Program-made: the position numbers and the translations under genes
In this document: one piece after another, positions 49,612 to 59,850 of the stretch
How positions within the stretch are numbered: the first letter of the stretch is position 1
Layout of the letters: each line of letters starts with the position of its first letter
Origin: Pseudomonas gregormendelii
Lineage (GTDB): Bacteria; Pseudomonadota; Gammaproteobacteria; Pseudomonadales; Pseudomonadaceae
Direction: 5' to 3'
NCBI RefSeq assembly: GCF_017114825.1
Contig: NZ_JADEVO010000021.1
Location: 31,131 to 95,130 of the forward strand
DNA length: 64,000 nt
The notes under the pieces: generated by a model
What the model was told of the DNA's origin: nothing
Seen by the model: the letters and a program-made list of their open reading frames with translations, nothing else
Database searches by the model: none

Positions 49612-50566
49612 CATACGCAAATACATCCGCACGCATCTGATGCGCATCCATCCCGGCTTCTACCAGCGCGTCCAGCGTGCCGTACACCATCGCTGGCGAG
49701 CCACTCGCGTAGACATGCAACGGCTTCAGGTCGGCGAAGTCCTCGCAGACCGCCTCATGCAGCATGCCGCAACGCCCTTCCCAGCCGCATTGATCGCTCA
49801 CGACTTTATGCAGAAACAGGTTGGGCAGCTTCAGCCATTCATCCCAGTGCTCGATTTCATAGAAATCTTCAGGCCGACGCACGCCCCAATACAGGTGGAC
49901 CGGATGCTTGAAACCTGCGGCTCGACAGTGCTCGATCAGGCTGTGAATCTGGCCCATGCCGGTTCCCGCAGCGATCAGCACCAGCGGGCCGTCGGGCAAC
50001 TCCGCCAGGTGGGTGTCGCCAAATGGCATCTCGATGCGCACCATCGCCTTGCGTTGCAGCTGATCTATCAGGCTCAGCGCACTGCTTTCGCGCGCCAGCA
50101 CGTGTATTTGCAGATCCCGGCCCGAATGAGGCGCCGAGGCCAGGGAAAAGGCCGACTTCTCGCCATTCTCCCGCTCGATCATCAGATACTGCCCGGCGTG
50201 ATAGCGCGGCGGCTTGCCGGCAGGCGCTCGCACGCTGACGCGCCAGGTGTCGCCACCCACGTCCCGGCACTCAATGACCTGACACGCCAAGCTACGCACA
50301 GGTAATTCTCCCAGCGAGAGCACGCCATCCCACAGCACGACGCAGTCTTCCAGCGGCTGCGCAATGCAAGTGTAGAACTCACCGTGATCGCGCACATCGC
50401 CGCTCTGCTCCACGCGACCTTCCACCAGCAGCGCGGCGCACACATGACAGTTGCCGTTGCGACAGCTTTGCGGGCAGTCGTAGCCCAGGCGCCGCGCCCC
50501 ATCGAGAATCCGCTCGCCGGGCAGAATCTGTAGCACCGCTCCGGAAGGCTGCAAAGTTACACGCAT
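49598..50566 (-). CDS. 2Fe-2S ferredoxin-flavin reductase next to ubiD
   Basis: This 322-residue protein joins an N-terminal plant-type ferredoxin domain (about 1-90) to a ferredoxin-NADP reductase-type FAD/NAD domain (about 100-322). The iron-sulfur cysteines are CPQSCRNGNCHVC and the later C in YTCIAQP. The FAD motif is YHAGQYLMIERENG and the NAD part holds VLIAAGTGMGQIHSLIEHCR and ending PLHVYASGSPAMVYG. Such proteins are often labelled CDP-6-deoxy-glucoseen reductase; no deoxysugar genes are near. Its ATG overlaps the ubiD stop codon by one base, which suggests that it supplies electrons or reduced flavin linked to UbiD. Confidence 0.9.
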   Translation of the reverse strand: MRVTLQPSGAVLQILPGERILDGARRLGYDCPQSCRNGNCHVCAALLVEGRVEQSGDVRDHGEFYTCIAQPLEDCVVLWDGVLSLGELPVRSLACQVIECRDVGGDTWRVSVRAPAGKPPRYHAGQYLMIERENGEKSAFSLASAPHSGRDLQIHVLARESSALSLIDQLQRKAMVRIEMPFGDTHLAELPDGPLVLIAAGTGMGQIHSLIEHCRAAGFKHPVHLYWGVRRPEDFYEIEHWDEWLKLPNLFLHKVVSDQCGWEGRCGMLHEAVCEDFADLKPLHVYASGSPAMVYGTLDALVEAGMDAHQMRADVFAYAPRS

Positions 50567-52032
50567 CAATCTATTCCTAACTGATTCCAGATGGCATCGA
50601 CCCGTTTGGTCACGGCTTCGTCCTTGACGATGACCCGGCCCCACTCGCGAGTGGTTTCACCCGGCCATTTATGCGTGGCATCGAGCCCCATCTTCGAACC
50701 CAGGCCGGATACCGGCGAAGCGAAGTCGAGGTAGTCGATCGGCGTGTTGTCGATCATCACCGTATCGCGCTTGGGGTCCATGCGCGTGGTGATGGCCCAG
50801 ATCACGTCGTTCCAGTCTCGCGCGTTGATATCGTCGTCAGTGACGATAACGAACTTGGTGTACATGAACTGTCGCAAAAACGACCAGACACCCAACATTA
50901 CCCGCTTGGCATGGCCGGGATATGACTTCTTCATGGTTACGATAGCCATGCGGTACGAGCAGCCTTCGGGCGGCAGGTAGAAGTCGGTGATCTCCGGGAA
51001 CTGCTTTTGCAGAATCGGCACGAACACTTCGTTCAGGGCCACGCCGAGAATCGCCGGTTCATCCGGCGGACGGCCGGTGTAGGTGCTGTGGTAGATCGGC
51101 TTGATGCGGTGAGTGATGCGCTCTACCGTGAACACCGGGAAGCTGTCGACTTCGTTGTAGTAGCCGGTGTGGTCGCCGTACGGACCTTCATCCGCCATCT
51201 CGCCCGGATGGATCACACCTTCAAGGATGATCTCGGCGGTGGCCGGCACTTGCAGGTCATTGCCACGGCACTTCACCAGCTCGGTGCGGTTGCCGCGCAG
51301 CAAACCGGCGAAGGCGTATTCAGACAGGCTGTCCGGCACTGGCGTCACGGCGCCGAGAATGGTCGCCGGATCAGCGCCAAGCGCTACGGAAACCGGGAAC
51401 GGCTGCCCAGGATGCTTCTCACACCACTCGCGGTAATCCAGCGCACCACCCCGGTGACTGAGCCAGCGCATGATCACCTTGTTGCGGCCGATCACTTGCT
51501 GACGGTAAATGCCGAGGTTCTGGCGGTCCTTGTTCGGACCTTTGGTGACGGTCAGGCCCCAGGTAATCAGCGGGCCGACGTCGCCTGGCCAGCAGGTCTG
51601 CACTGGCAGCATCGCGAGGTCGACGTCGTCGCCTTCAATGACCACTTCCTGACACACCGCATCCTTGACGACTTTTGGCGCCATGGCGATGATCTTGCGG
51701 AAAATCGGCAGCTTGGACCAGGCGTCTTTCAGCCCCTTGGGCGGCTCGGGCTCCTTGAGGAAGGCCAGCAGCTTGCCGATCTCGCGCAACTCGCTGACGG
51801 CTTCCGCCCCCATGCCCAGCGCCACGCGCTCTGGCGTACCAAACAGGTTGCCGAGCACCGGGATGTCATAACCCGTCGGGTTTTCGAAAAGCAGCGCGGG
51901 ACCCTTGGCGCGCAAGGTGCGATCGCACACCTCGGTCATTTCCAGCACAGGGGACACCGGAACCTGGATGCGCTTGAGCTCGCCGCGCTTTTCCAGACCG
52001 CTGATAAAGTCGCGCAAGTCGCGATACTGCAT
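50566..52032 (-). CDS. ubiD: 3-octaprenyl-4-hydroxybenzoate decarboxylase UbiD
   Basis: This 488-residue decarboxylase uses prenylated FMN made by UbiX to remove the carboxyl group from the ubiquinone precursor. Typical segments are MQYRDLRDFISGLEKRGELK, the LGIYRQQVIGRNKVIMRW region, and DEGPYGDHTGYYNEVDSFP holding the metal-binding glutamate. The ATG at 52032 has GAGG 7 bases upstream; a longer frame upstream is not conserved. It is coupled to the reductase downstream and lies after rho. It completes the third ubiquinone function found in this window after ubiH and ubiI. Confidence 0.96.
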   Translation of the reverse strand: MQYRDLRDFISGLEKRGELKRIQVPVSPVLEMTEVCDRTLRAKGPALLFENPTGYDIPVLGNLFGTPERVALGMGAEAVSELREIGKLLAFLKEPEPPKGLKDAWSKLPIFRKIIAMAPKVVKDAVCQEVVIEGDDVDLAMLPVQTCWPGDVGPLITWGLTVTKGPNKDRQNLGIYRQQVIGRNKVIMRWLSHRGGALDYREWCEKHPGQPFPVSVALGADPATILGAVTPVPDSLSEYAFAGLLRGNRTELVKCRGNDLQVPATAEIILEGVIHPGEMADEGPYGDHTGYYNEVDSFPVFTVERITHRIKPIYHSTYTGRPPDEPAILGVALNEVFVPILQKQFPEITDFYLPPEGCSYRMAIVTMKKSYPGHAKRVMLGVWSFLRQFMYTKFVIVTDDDINARDWNDVIWAITTRMDPKRDTVMIDNTPIDYLDFASPVSGLGSKMGLDATHKWPGETTREWGRVIVKDEAVTKRVDAIWNQLGID

Positions 52033-52130
52033 GCGTGAGCCTCGTTTTGGCCGTGGCGTTCGGGGGAGGCAGTTTAGCGCCGAACCCCGCTGTTCAGAAC
52101 CACCAACTGCCAATGATCAAAAATCAGATA

Positions 52131-52159
52131 GCAAAAAGCCGGGTTTCCCCGGCTTTTGC
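52131..52159 (-). terminator. Rho-independent terminator of rho
   Basis: On the minus strand AAAAGCCGGG, loop GAAA and CCCGGCTTTTTGC form the stem and T-run, 13 bases past the rho stop codon. Confidence 0.9.
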
Positions 52160-52171
52160 TGATCTATCGAC

Positions 52172-53431
<1,260 letters not shown>

Positions 53432-53629
53432 ATAGGAATGACGTAATCATTTATGGAGGGGGGGAAATTAAGCTTTTGGCTTAATGAGGCCGCGCCGCAG
53501 AGAAGGCGACAGGATCGCGTACTTATTCGAAAAGGAGTGCGTCGGCGACGGCTAGCAGGGGGCAAAGGAGAAACCAGTGCGGGGCCGAATGTACCACCTG
53601 AGTTTCGGAGCGTCTAGCCCTCGATAACG

Positions 53630-53662
53630 AAAAAGCCCCGCAAATAGCGGGGCCTTTTTTTC
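53630..53662 (-). terminator. Rho-independent terminator of trxA
   Basis: On the minus strand AAGGCCCCGCTATTTGCGGG then GCTTTTTC forms a stem of seven GC-rich pairs with T residues, 20 bases past trxA. Confidence 0.92.
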
Positions 53663-53681
53663 AGACACTTTATTACGACGC

Positions 53682-54011
53682 TTAGATGTTGGCGTCCAGG
53701 AAAGCGGCCAATTGCGACTTCGACAGTGCGCCGACCTTGGTCGCTTCAACGTTGCCGTTCTTGAACAGCATCAGCGTCGGGATACCGCGCACGCCATGCT
53801 TGGCCGGGGTTTCCTGGTTTTCGTCGATGTTCAGCTTGGCAACGGTCAGCTTGCCTTTGTAGGTTTCTGCAATCTCGTCCAGGACAGGAGCGATCATTTT
53901 GCAAGGGCCGCACCATTCAGCCCAGTAGTCGACCAGCACAGCGCCTTCGGCCTTCAGTACATCGGCCTCGAAGCTAGCGTCGCTAACGTGTTTGATAAGA
54001 TCGCTGCTCAT
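53682..54011 (-). CDS. trxA: Thioredoxin 1
   Basis: This 109-residue cytoplasmic disulfide reductase has the active site C34-G-P-C37 in DYWAEWCGPCKMIAP, and the cis-proline is in RGIPTLMLF. The N-terminus MSSDLIKHVSDASFEADVLK has the usual length. CTGGAGACTTCC precedes the ATG. It is upstream of rho on the same strand with its own terminator between them; the trxA-rho order is conserved in proteobacteria. Confidence 0.98.
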   Translation of the reverse strand: MSSDLIKHVSDASFEADVLKAEGAVLVDYWAEWCGPCKMIAPVLDEIAETYKGKLTVAKLNIDENQETPAKHGVRGIPTLMLFKNGNVEATKVGALSKSQLAAFLDANI

Positions 54012-54134
54012 GGAAGTCTCCAGGTTGTAAGCAAAAAAACGTGGCCCATCATAGCCGCCCTTCCCCCGTTCAGGAAGCTGCAGATGATTGACTCTTGCTA
54101 TGGTGCCGCATGAGTTTGGGTATAGCTCAATTCA

Positions 54135-54839
54135 TCAGGCGGCGGGGGCGATGAAGGCAATTCCGGTGCGCAGCGCGGCATTGCGCACGTGTTCCTGCAT
54201 CGCCTTCTGTGCGGCCCCGGACGCCCGGCGTGCCAGTGCGCGGAGAATCTTGCGGTGCTCCTGCCAGGTTTCCATGGCGCGCTCGGCCCGGATGAACGGT
54301 AGCTTCTGGCTCTCCAGGAAGATGTCGGCACTGGCGGTCAGGATACTCAGCATCGCCTGATTGCCGCTGGCCAGCAGGATGCGCCGGTGAAACTCGAAAT
54401 CCAGGCGCGCCGCCGCTTCAAAGTCGCCCACCTTCAACTCGTTGCGCATCGCGGCCACGTTGTCTTCCAGCGCATCGAGCTGGACAGTACTTAACGTCAC
54501 CGCTGCCAGGCCCGCAGCGAACCCCTCCAGGGCATAGCGCAACTGGAAGATGTCCAGGGGCGACGCCTGTGCCGCGAAGGGCCAGCTCAACGCCGCGTCG
54601 GACCGCGCCAGGTCCACGGGCGCCTGCACAAACACCCCTTTGCCCGGCTGGATGCTGATCAGCCCCAGGGCACTTAACGACGACAGCGCTTCGCGTAACG
54701 ACGCCCGGCTCACGCCCAATTGCACCGCCAGGTCCCGTTGCGAGGGCAAGGCATCCCCCGGCCCGAACCCCTGTTCGGTGATCAGTTTACGGATGGCTTG
54801 CAGCGCCACTTCAGGAACGGCTCGGGAGATCGAATTCAT
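54135..54839 (-). CDS. FadR-type GntR family regulator
   Basis: This 234-residue regulator has an N-terminal winged helix (LPSQRDLAVQLGVSRASLRE, then ALSSLSALGLISIQPGKGVF) and an all-helical FCD ligand domain at about residues 90-225. The FCD metal ligands could be the aspartate and histidines around FEFHRRILLASGN and MQEHVRNAAL. It is divergent from the amino-acid ABC transporter operon at 55096, with 256 bases between them, so it most likely controls that operon in response to its substrate. Such regulators often act as repressors released by an organic acid or amino acid. Confidence 0.92.
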   Translation of the reverse strand: MNSISRAVPEVALQAIRKLITEQGFGPGDALPSQRDLAVQLGVSRASLREALSSLSALGLISIQPGKGVFVQAPVDLARSDAALSWPFAAQASPLDIFQLRYALEGFAAGLAAVTLSTVQLDALEDNVAAMRNELKVGDFEAAARLDFEFHRRILLASGNQAMLSILTASADIFLESQKLPFIRAERAMETWQEHRKILRALARRASGAAQKAMQEHVRNAALRTGIAFIAPAA

Positions 54840-55095
54840 GGTTTTTCAGACGAACCGGATGAATGAGCGGACAGTTTTAAAGCTATTCGCAGCGTCCGGC
54901 AAGTCGTGCCCCATGGGGGTTCGCAGAGTTATGACGATGCGCTATCAGGGTGCGAATCAGGGCTCAACTGTTCAGACCAGTAAGACCGAGCAAACCCAGT
55001 AAACCCGGGGGCTGTGCCACCCGAAACCGATACTTGGCATGGCCCGTGCTCTGTCGATCCGCAGAAATCACTTCTCGCCGATTCGGAGATTTGCC

Positions 55096-55881
55096 ATGAC
55101 CCAGCGTTACAGCGCCCTCCTCGCAGCCCTGTTTGCCAGCCTGATGCTGAGCCAGGCGCCCGCCCACGCCGACGGCCTGGAGGACGTGGTCAAGCGCGGC
55201 GTCCTCAAAGTCGCCGTGCCACAGGACTTCCCGCCCTTCGGCTCGGTGGGTCCGGACATGAAGCCTCGCGGCCTGGACATCGACACTGCCAAGCTGCTGG
55301 CGGACCAGCTCAAGGTCAAACTCGAACTGACCCCGGTCAACAGCACTAACCGCATTCCGTTCCTGACCACCGGCAAGGTCGACCTGGTGATTTCCAGCCT
55401 TGGCAAGAACGCCGAACGCGAGAAAGTCATCGACTTTTCCAGCGCCTACGCGCCCTTCTACCTCGCAGTGTTCGGCCCGCCAGAGGCCACGATCAAGACG
55501 CTGGACGACCTCACGGGCAAGACCATCAGCGTCACCCGTGGCGCCATCGAAGACATCGAGCTGACCAAGGTGGCCCCGCAAGGCGTGACCATCAAGCGCT
55601 TTGAAGACAACAATTCGACCATCGCCGCCTACCTCGCCGGCCAGGTCGATCTGATCGCCAGCGGCAACGTGGTGATGGTGGCGATCAGCGAGAAGAACCC
55701 CAAGCGCGTGCCGGCTTTGAAAGTAAAGCTCAAGGATTCGCCGGTCTACGTCGGGGTGAACAAGAACGAGCCGGCGCTGCTGGGCAAGGTCAACCAGATC
55801 CTCGCCACTGCAAAAACCGACGGCGCGCTGGAGAAAAACTCCCAGACCTGGCTGAAAGAGCCACTGCCGGCCGATCTCTGA
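55096..55881 (+). CDS. Amino-acid ABC transporter substrate-binding protein
   Basis: This 261-residue periplasmic protein has a signal peptide (MTQRYSALLAALFASLMLSQ, cleaved after AHA) and the type II binding fold with KVAVPQDFPPFGSVGPDMKP, PRGLDIDTAKLLADQLKVKL and the ligand arginine region STNRIPFLTTGKVDLVISSL. The family is that of polar amino acids (GlnH/HisJ). GGAGATTTGCC precedes the ATG at 55096. It is first in an operon of four genes. The substrate is unknown; the FadR-type regulator divergent to it suggests an inducible amino acid or related acid. Confidence 0.93.
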   Translation: MTQRYSALLAALFASLMLSQAPAHADGLEDVVKRGVLKVAVPQDFPPFGSVGPDMKPRGLDIDTAKLLADQLKVKLELTPVNSTNRIPFLTTGKVDLVISSLGKNAEREKVIDFSSAYAPFYLAVFGPPEATIKTLDDLTGKTISVTRGAIEDIELTKVAPQGVTIKRFEDNNSTIAAYLAGQVDLIASGNVVMVAISEKNPKRVPALKVKLKDSPVYVGVNKNEPALLGKVNQILATAKTDGALEKNSQTWLKEPLPADL

Positions 55882-55902
55882 TCGTCGCCCGGGAGATTTG
55901 AC

Positions 55903-56571
55903 ATGGCTTATCAGTTCGACTTTCTACCGGTGGTGCAAAATACCGACCTGCTGCTGCGCGGTGCGTTGTTCACCCTTGAACTGACCGCCATTGGCGCGGT
56001 ATTCGGGGTGGCGCTAGGCATCGTCGGCGCGCTGGTACGGGCGTGGAACATTCGCCCGTTCTCGGTGATTTTCGGGGTTTACGTCGAGTTGATCCGCAAC
56101 ACACCCTTCCTGGTGCAGTTGTTTTTCATCTTCTTCGGCCTGCCGTCACTGGGTGTGCAGATTTCCGAATGGCAGGCCGCCGTGCTGGCGATGGTGATCA
56201 ACCTGGGCGCCTATTCCACGGAAATCATTCGCGCCGGCATTCAGGCGATCCCCCGAGGACAGCTGGAAGCCGCCGCAGCGCTGGCGATGACCCGCTTCGA
56301 AGCGTTTCGCCACGTCATCCTGCTGCCGGCGCTGGGCAAGGTCTGGCCGGCCCTGAGCAGCCAAATCATCATCGTCATGCTCGGCTCGGCGGTCTGCTCG
56401 CAGATCGCCACCGAAGAGCTGAGTTTCGCCGCCAACTTCATTCAGTCGCGCAACTTCCGCGCCTTTGAAACCTATGCCCTGACCACGCTGATCTACCTGT
56501 GCATGGCGTTGCTGATTCGCCAGCTCCTGAACTGGATCGGCCGTCGTTACATTGCAAGGAGCAGCCAATGA
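55903..56571 (+). CDS. Amino-acid ABC transporter permease, first subunit
   Basis: This 222-residue inner-membrane protein of the HisM/GlnP group has about five membrane segments. The conserved N-terminal RNTPFLVQLFFIFFGLPSLG (the family motif RGTP is RNTP here) and the EAA loop RGQLEAAAALAMTRFEAFRH are present. It starts 21 bases after the binding-protein gene, with GGGAG upstream. Its stop overlaps the ATG of the second permease gene (ATGA), so they probably form a heterodimer. Confidence 0.94.
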   Translation: MAYQFDFLPVVQNTDLLLRGALFTLELTAIGAVFGVALGIVGALVRAWNIRPFSVIFGVYVELIRNTPFLVQLFFIFFGLPSLGVQISEWQAAVLAMVINLGAYSTEIIRAGIQAIPRGQLEAAAALAMTRFEAFRHVILLPALGKVWPALSSQIIIVMLGSAVCSQIATEELSFAANFIQSRNFRAFETYALTTLIYLCMALLIRQLLNWIGRRYIARSSQ

Positions 56572-57218
56572 GCGATTTCACCTTCTGGGACATCGTGCGC
56601 AACCTGCTCACGGGCCTGCAATGGACGCTGGCGCTGTCACTGGTGGCGTTCATTGGCGGCGGGCTGATCGGTCTGCTGGTCATGGTCATGCGCATCTCGA
56701 AGAAAGCCTTGCCGCGCAATATCGCGCGCACCTACATCGAACTGTTCCAGGGCACGCCGCTGCTGATGCAGTTGTTCCTGGTATTTTTCGGTGTGGCGCT
56801 GGCCGGTGTGGACATCTCCGCGTGGATGGCTGCGGCCGTCGCCCTGACCCTGTTTACCAGCGCTTACCTGGCGGAGATCTGGCGCGGCTGCGTCGACTCG
56901 ATCCCCGACGGCCAATGGGAAGCCTCATCGAGCCTGGCGCTCAACCCGCTGGAGCAACTGCGCTACGTGATCCTGCCGCAAGCGCTACGCATCGCCGTGG
57001 CGCCGACCGTGGGCTTTTCGGTGCAAGTGGTCAAAGGCACTGCCGTCACCTCGATCATCGGCTTCACCGAGCTGACCAAAACCGGCGGCATGCTCGCCAA
57101 CGCGACCTTTGAGCCGTTCATGGTCTATGGCCTCGTCGCCCTCGGTTACTTCCTGCTCTGCTACCCCTTGTCCCTCAGTGCGCGCTACCTGGAAAGGAGA
57201 CTGCATGCCTCTGCTTAG
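56568..57218 (+). CDS. Amino-acid ABC transporter permease, second subunit
   Basis: This 216-residue permease of the HisQ/GlnP type opens MSDFTFWDIVRNLLTGLQWT, has the FQGTPLLMQLFLVFFGVALA motif and the EAA loop DGQWEASSSLALNPLEQLRY. It overlaps the first permease by 4 bases and the ATPase by 14 bases. AAGGAGCAGCC precedes the ATG. It would pair with the first permease in the membrane channel. Confidence 0.94.
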   Translation: MSDFTFWDIVRNLLTGLQWTLALSLVAFIGGGLIGLLVMVMRISKKALPRNIARTYIELFQGTPLLMQLFLVFFGVALAGVDISAWMAAAVALTLFTSAYLAEIWRGCVDSIPDGQWEASSSLALNPLEQLRYVILPQALRIAVAPTVGFSVQVVKGTAVTSIIGFTELTKTGGMLANATFEPFMVYGLVALGYFLLCYPLSLSARYLERRLHASA

Positions 57219-57942
57219 AATTTCCGCCCTGCATAAATATTACGGCGATCACCACGTGCTCAAAGGCATCGACCTCAGTGTCGAGGAAGGCCAGGTGGTG
57301 GCAATCATCGGCCGCAGTGGCTCGGGCAAATCGACCTTGCTGCGCACGCTCAATGGCCTGGAGTCGATCAATGATGGCGTGATTGAAGTCGACGGCGAAT
57401 ACCTCGACGCCGCCCGTGCCGACCTGCGCACTCTGCGACAGAAGGTCGGGATGGTGTTCCAGCAGTTCAACCTGTTCCCCCACCTGACCGTTGGCGAAAA
57501 CGTAATGCTCGCCCCGCAAGTTGTGCAGAAGGTACCGAAGGCCAAAGCCCGGGAACTGGCGCGCGAAATGCTGGAGCGAGTAGGGCTCGGGGAAAAGTTT
57601 GATGCATTCCCGGATCGATTGTCCGGCGGGCAGCAGCAACGCGTGGCAATCGCCCGGGCACTGGCCATGTCGCCGAAGGTGTTGCTGTGCGACGAAATCA
57701 CCTCGGCGCTGGACCCGGAATTGGTCAATGAGGTGCTGAGTGTGGTTCGGCAACTGGCCAAAGACGGTATGACGCTGATCATGGTCACCCACGAAATGCG
57801 CTTTGCCCGGGAGGTTGGGGACAAGCTGGTGTTCATGCACCTGGGCAAGGTGCATGAGGTGGGAGACCCGAAGATCTTGTTTGCCAACCCGCAGACAGCG
57901 GAGCTGGCGAATTTCATTGGTACTGTGGAAGCGACAGTCTGA
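57205..57942 (+). CDS. Amino-acid ABC transporter ATP-binding protein
   Basis: This 245-residue ATPase of the GlnQ/HisP type drives the transporter. Walker A is GRSGSGKS at residues 36-43, the signature is RLSGGQQQRVAIARAL, Walker B is KVLLCDEITSALDP and the switch is MVTHEMRFAREVG. The ATG at 57205 lies within the end of the second permease and has AAAGGAGACTGC upstream; a longer frame would start inside the permease gene. It is the last gene of the operon, followed by REP-like inverted repeats. Confidence 0.95.
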   Translation: MPLLRISALHKYYGDHHVLKGIDLSVEEGQVVAIIGRSGSGKSTLLRTLNGLESINDGVIEVDGEYLDAARADLRTLRQKVGMVFQQFNLFPHLTVGENVMLAPQVVQKVPKAKARELAREMLERVGLGEKFDAFPDRLSGGQQQRVAIARALAMSPKVLLCDEITSALDPELVNEVLSVVRQLAKDGMTLIMVTHEMRFAREVGDKLVFMHLGKVHEVGDPKILFANPQTAELANFIGTVEATV

Positions 57943-57961
57943 AAGCTCTGCAGGGCCTGTG

Positions 57962-58006
57962 ATGGCCTCATCGCGGGCTTGCCCGCGATTGACCGCGCAG
58001 CGGTCG
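57962..58006. repeat. Single REP, family C, with a second hairpin
   Basis: TCGCGGGCTTGCCCGCGA at 57971-57988 forms one hairpin and GACCGC-GCA-GCGGTC at about 57991-58005 forms a second. It lies 20 bases beyond the ABC transporter operon and may help end its transcript. Confidence 0.8.
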
Positions 58007-58106
58007 TCTACAGGGTTGCGCAGGATCAAGGGTTTGAACACTGCGCGTTGGCGTCAGCCTTTGATCGTGGCACGATGTCGAGGTTATCGACCGAGACCCC
58101 CAGACC

Positions 58107-59609
58107 ATGCCGCAATCCCAAGCCAAGAATCTGTCCCTGATCGCCGCAATCGACCTGGGCTCCAACAGCTTTCACATGGTCGTGGCCAAGGCCCAGAACG
58201 GCGAAATCCGTATTCTCGAGCGTCTCGGGGAGAAGGTTCAGCTGGCAGCAGGTATCGACGAAGAGCGCCAGCTCAACGAAGAATCCATGCAGCGCGGGCT
58301 CGACTGCCTGAAACGCTTTGCCCAACTGATCAACGGTATGCCCCCGGGCGCCGTACGGATCGTGGGCACCAACGCCCTGCGCGAAGCGCGTAATCGCAAT
58401 GAATTCATCCGTCGCGCCGAGGAAATCCTCGGTCACCCGGTGGAAGTCATCTCCGGCCGGGAAGAAGCGCGCCTGATCTACCTTGGCGTGTCCCACACCC
58501 TCGCCGACACCCCGGGCAAGCGCCTGGTGGCCGACATCGGCGGCGGCAGCACCGAGTTCATCATCGGCCAGCGCTTCGAGCCACTGCTGCGCGAAAGCCT
58601 GCAAATGGGCTGCGTGAGCTTCACCCAGCGCTATTTCAAGGACGGTAAGGTCACACCGGCTCGCTACGCCCAGGCCTACACGGCGGCGCGGCTCGAGATC
58701 ATGAGCATTGAACACGCTCTGCACCGCCTGACCTGGGATGAGGCCATCGGCTCCTCGGGCACCATTCGCGCGATCGGCCTGGCACTGAAGGCCGGCGGGC
58801 ATGGCACCGGCGAAGTCAACGCCGAGGGCCTGGCCTGGCTCAAGCGCAAGCTGTTCAAGCTGGGGGACGCCGACAAGATCGATTTCGAAGGCATCAAGCC
58901 CGACCGTCGCGCAATCTTCCCGGCCGGCCTGGCGATCCTCGAAGCCATCTTCGACGCCCTCGAACTGCAACGCATGGACCACTGTGAAGGCGCACTGCGT
59001 GAAGGCGTGCTCTACGACCTGCTGGGCCGTCATCATCACGAAGACGTCCGTGAGCGCACCCTGAGCTCGCTGATGGAGCGTTATCACGTCGACCTGGAAC
59101 AAGCGGCGCGGGTAGAACGCAAGGCGCTGCATGCCTTCGACCAGGTAGCCGAAGATTGGGACCTGGATGACGGCGTGTGGCGCGAACTGCTGGGCTGGGC
59201 GGCCAAGGTCCACGAAGTGGGCCTGGACATCGCTCACTATCATTACCACAAGCATGGCGCCTACCTGATCGAGCACTCGGACCTCGCCGGATTCTCCCGC
59301 GAAGACCAGCAGATGCTCGCACTGCTGGTGCGCGGGCATCGCCGTAACATTCCCCGGGACAAGTTTGCCGAGTTCGGCAGTGACGGCAGCAAGCTGATCC
59401 GCCTGTGCGTGCTGCTGCGCTTCGCGATCCTGTTCCACCACATCCGTGGCACCCAGGAAATGCCCCAGGTGGTCCTGCGGGCCAATGGCGACAGCCTGGA
59501 TGTGTTGTTCCCGGCCAACTGGCTGGATGAAAACCAGCTGACCCAGGCGGATTTTGCCCTGGAAGCGGAGTGGCTGACCCGGGTGGGCTTTACCCTCAAC
59601 GTCCGGTAG
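58107..59609 (+). CDS. ppx: Exopolyphosphatase
   Basis: This 500-residue enzyme of the actin-like ASKHA group releases phosphate from the ends of polyphosphate. Its phosphate-1 loop is IAAIDLGSNSFHMVVAKAQN at about residues 11-30 and its phosphate-2 loop is KRLVADIGGGSTEFIIGQ near 140-157. The C-terminal HD-like domain has EVGLDIAHYHYHKHGAYLIE. The ATG at 58107 has only a weak ribosome site. It converges on ppk; the end-to-end ppx/ppk pair shares the bidirectional terminator at 59801. Confidence 0.95.
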   Translation: MPQSQAKNLSLIAAIDLGSNSFHMVVAKAQNGEIRILERLGEKVQLAAGIDEERQLNEESMQRGLDCLKRFAQLINGMPPGAVRIVGTNALREARNRNEFIRRAEEILGHPVEVISGREEARLIYLGVSHTLADTPGKRLVADIGGGSTEFIIGQRFEPLLRESLQMGCVSFTQRYFKDGKVTPARYAQAYTAARLEIMSIEHALHRLTWDEAIGSSGTIRAIGLALKAGGHGTGEVNAEGLAWLKRKLFKLGDADKIDFEGIKPDRRAIFPAGLAILEAIFDALELQRMDHCEGALREGVLYDLLGRHHHEDVRERTLSSLMERYHVDLEQAARVERKALHAFDQVAEDWDLDDGVWRELLGWAAKVHEVGLDIAHYHYHKHGAYLIEHSDLAGFSREDQQMLALLVRGHRRNIPRDKFAEFGSDGSKLIRLCVLLRFAILFHHIRGTQEMPQVVLRANGDSLDVLFPANWLDENQLTQADFALEAEWLTRVGFTLNVR

Positions 59610-59615
59610 TGCCCC

Positions 59616-59716
59616 TGTAGGAGCGAGCTTGCTCGCGATGCACGTGAACGATAAAGCTGGCAGCCTGACACCCCGCAGCGCTCTCAGGTTTTTCGCGAGC
59701 AAGCTCGCTCCTACAT
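59616..59716. repeat. BIME-type repeat, family B
   Basis: TGTAGGAGCGAGCTTGCTCG with CGATG and its complement (TTCGCGAGCAAGCTCGCTCC with TACA) enclose a core with AACGATAAAG, GACACCC and GCAGCGCTCTCAGG. That core is shared with the elements at 2779 and 42766. It starts 6 bases after the ppx stop codon. Confidence 0.92.
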
Positions 59717-59717
59717 T

Positions 59718-59800
59718 GATTGCATCGATCGCAGCGAATGCGTGATCGCAGCGAGTGTGGTGATTGCAGTTGCGGTGATTGTGACGGCAGTGACGGCAGC
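59718..59800. repeat. Degenerate short tandem repeat between ppx and ppk
   Basis: Imperfect units around GATCGCAGCGAATG, GATCGCAGCGAGTG, GATTGCAGTTGCGG, GATTGTGACGGCAG and GACGGCAGCAAA follow one another at about 14-18 base steps. The run ends at the terminator. Confidence 0.6.
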
Positions 59801-59836
59801 AAAAAAAATGGCGATCCACAGGGATCGCCATTTTTT
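59801..59836. terminator. Bidirectional terminator between ppx and ppk
   Basis: AAAAAATGGCGATCC at 59803-59817 pairs perfectly with GGATCGCCATTTTTT at 59822-59836. A-run and T-run on the two sides allow it to work for both convergent genes; it is 14 bases past the ppk stop codon. Confidence 0.95.
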
Positions 59837-59850
59837 ATGCCCCTTGAGGC

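Noticed and set aside
54840..55095. A FadR-type operator in the regulator/transporter gap
   Set aside because: I looked for a TGGTNNNACCA-like palindrome in the 256 bases and saw no convincing copy; the gap is otherwise without features I can support.
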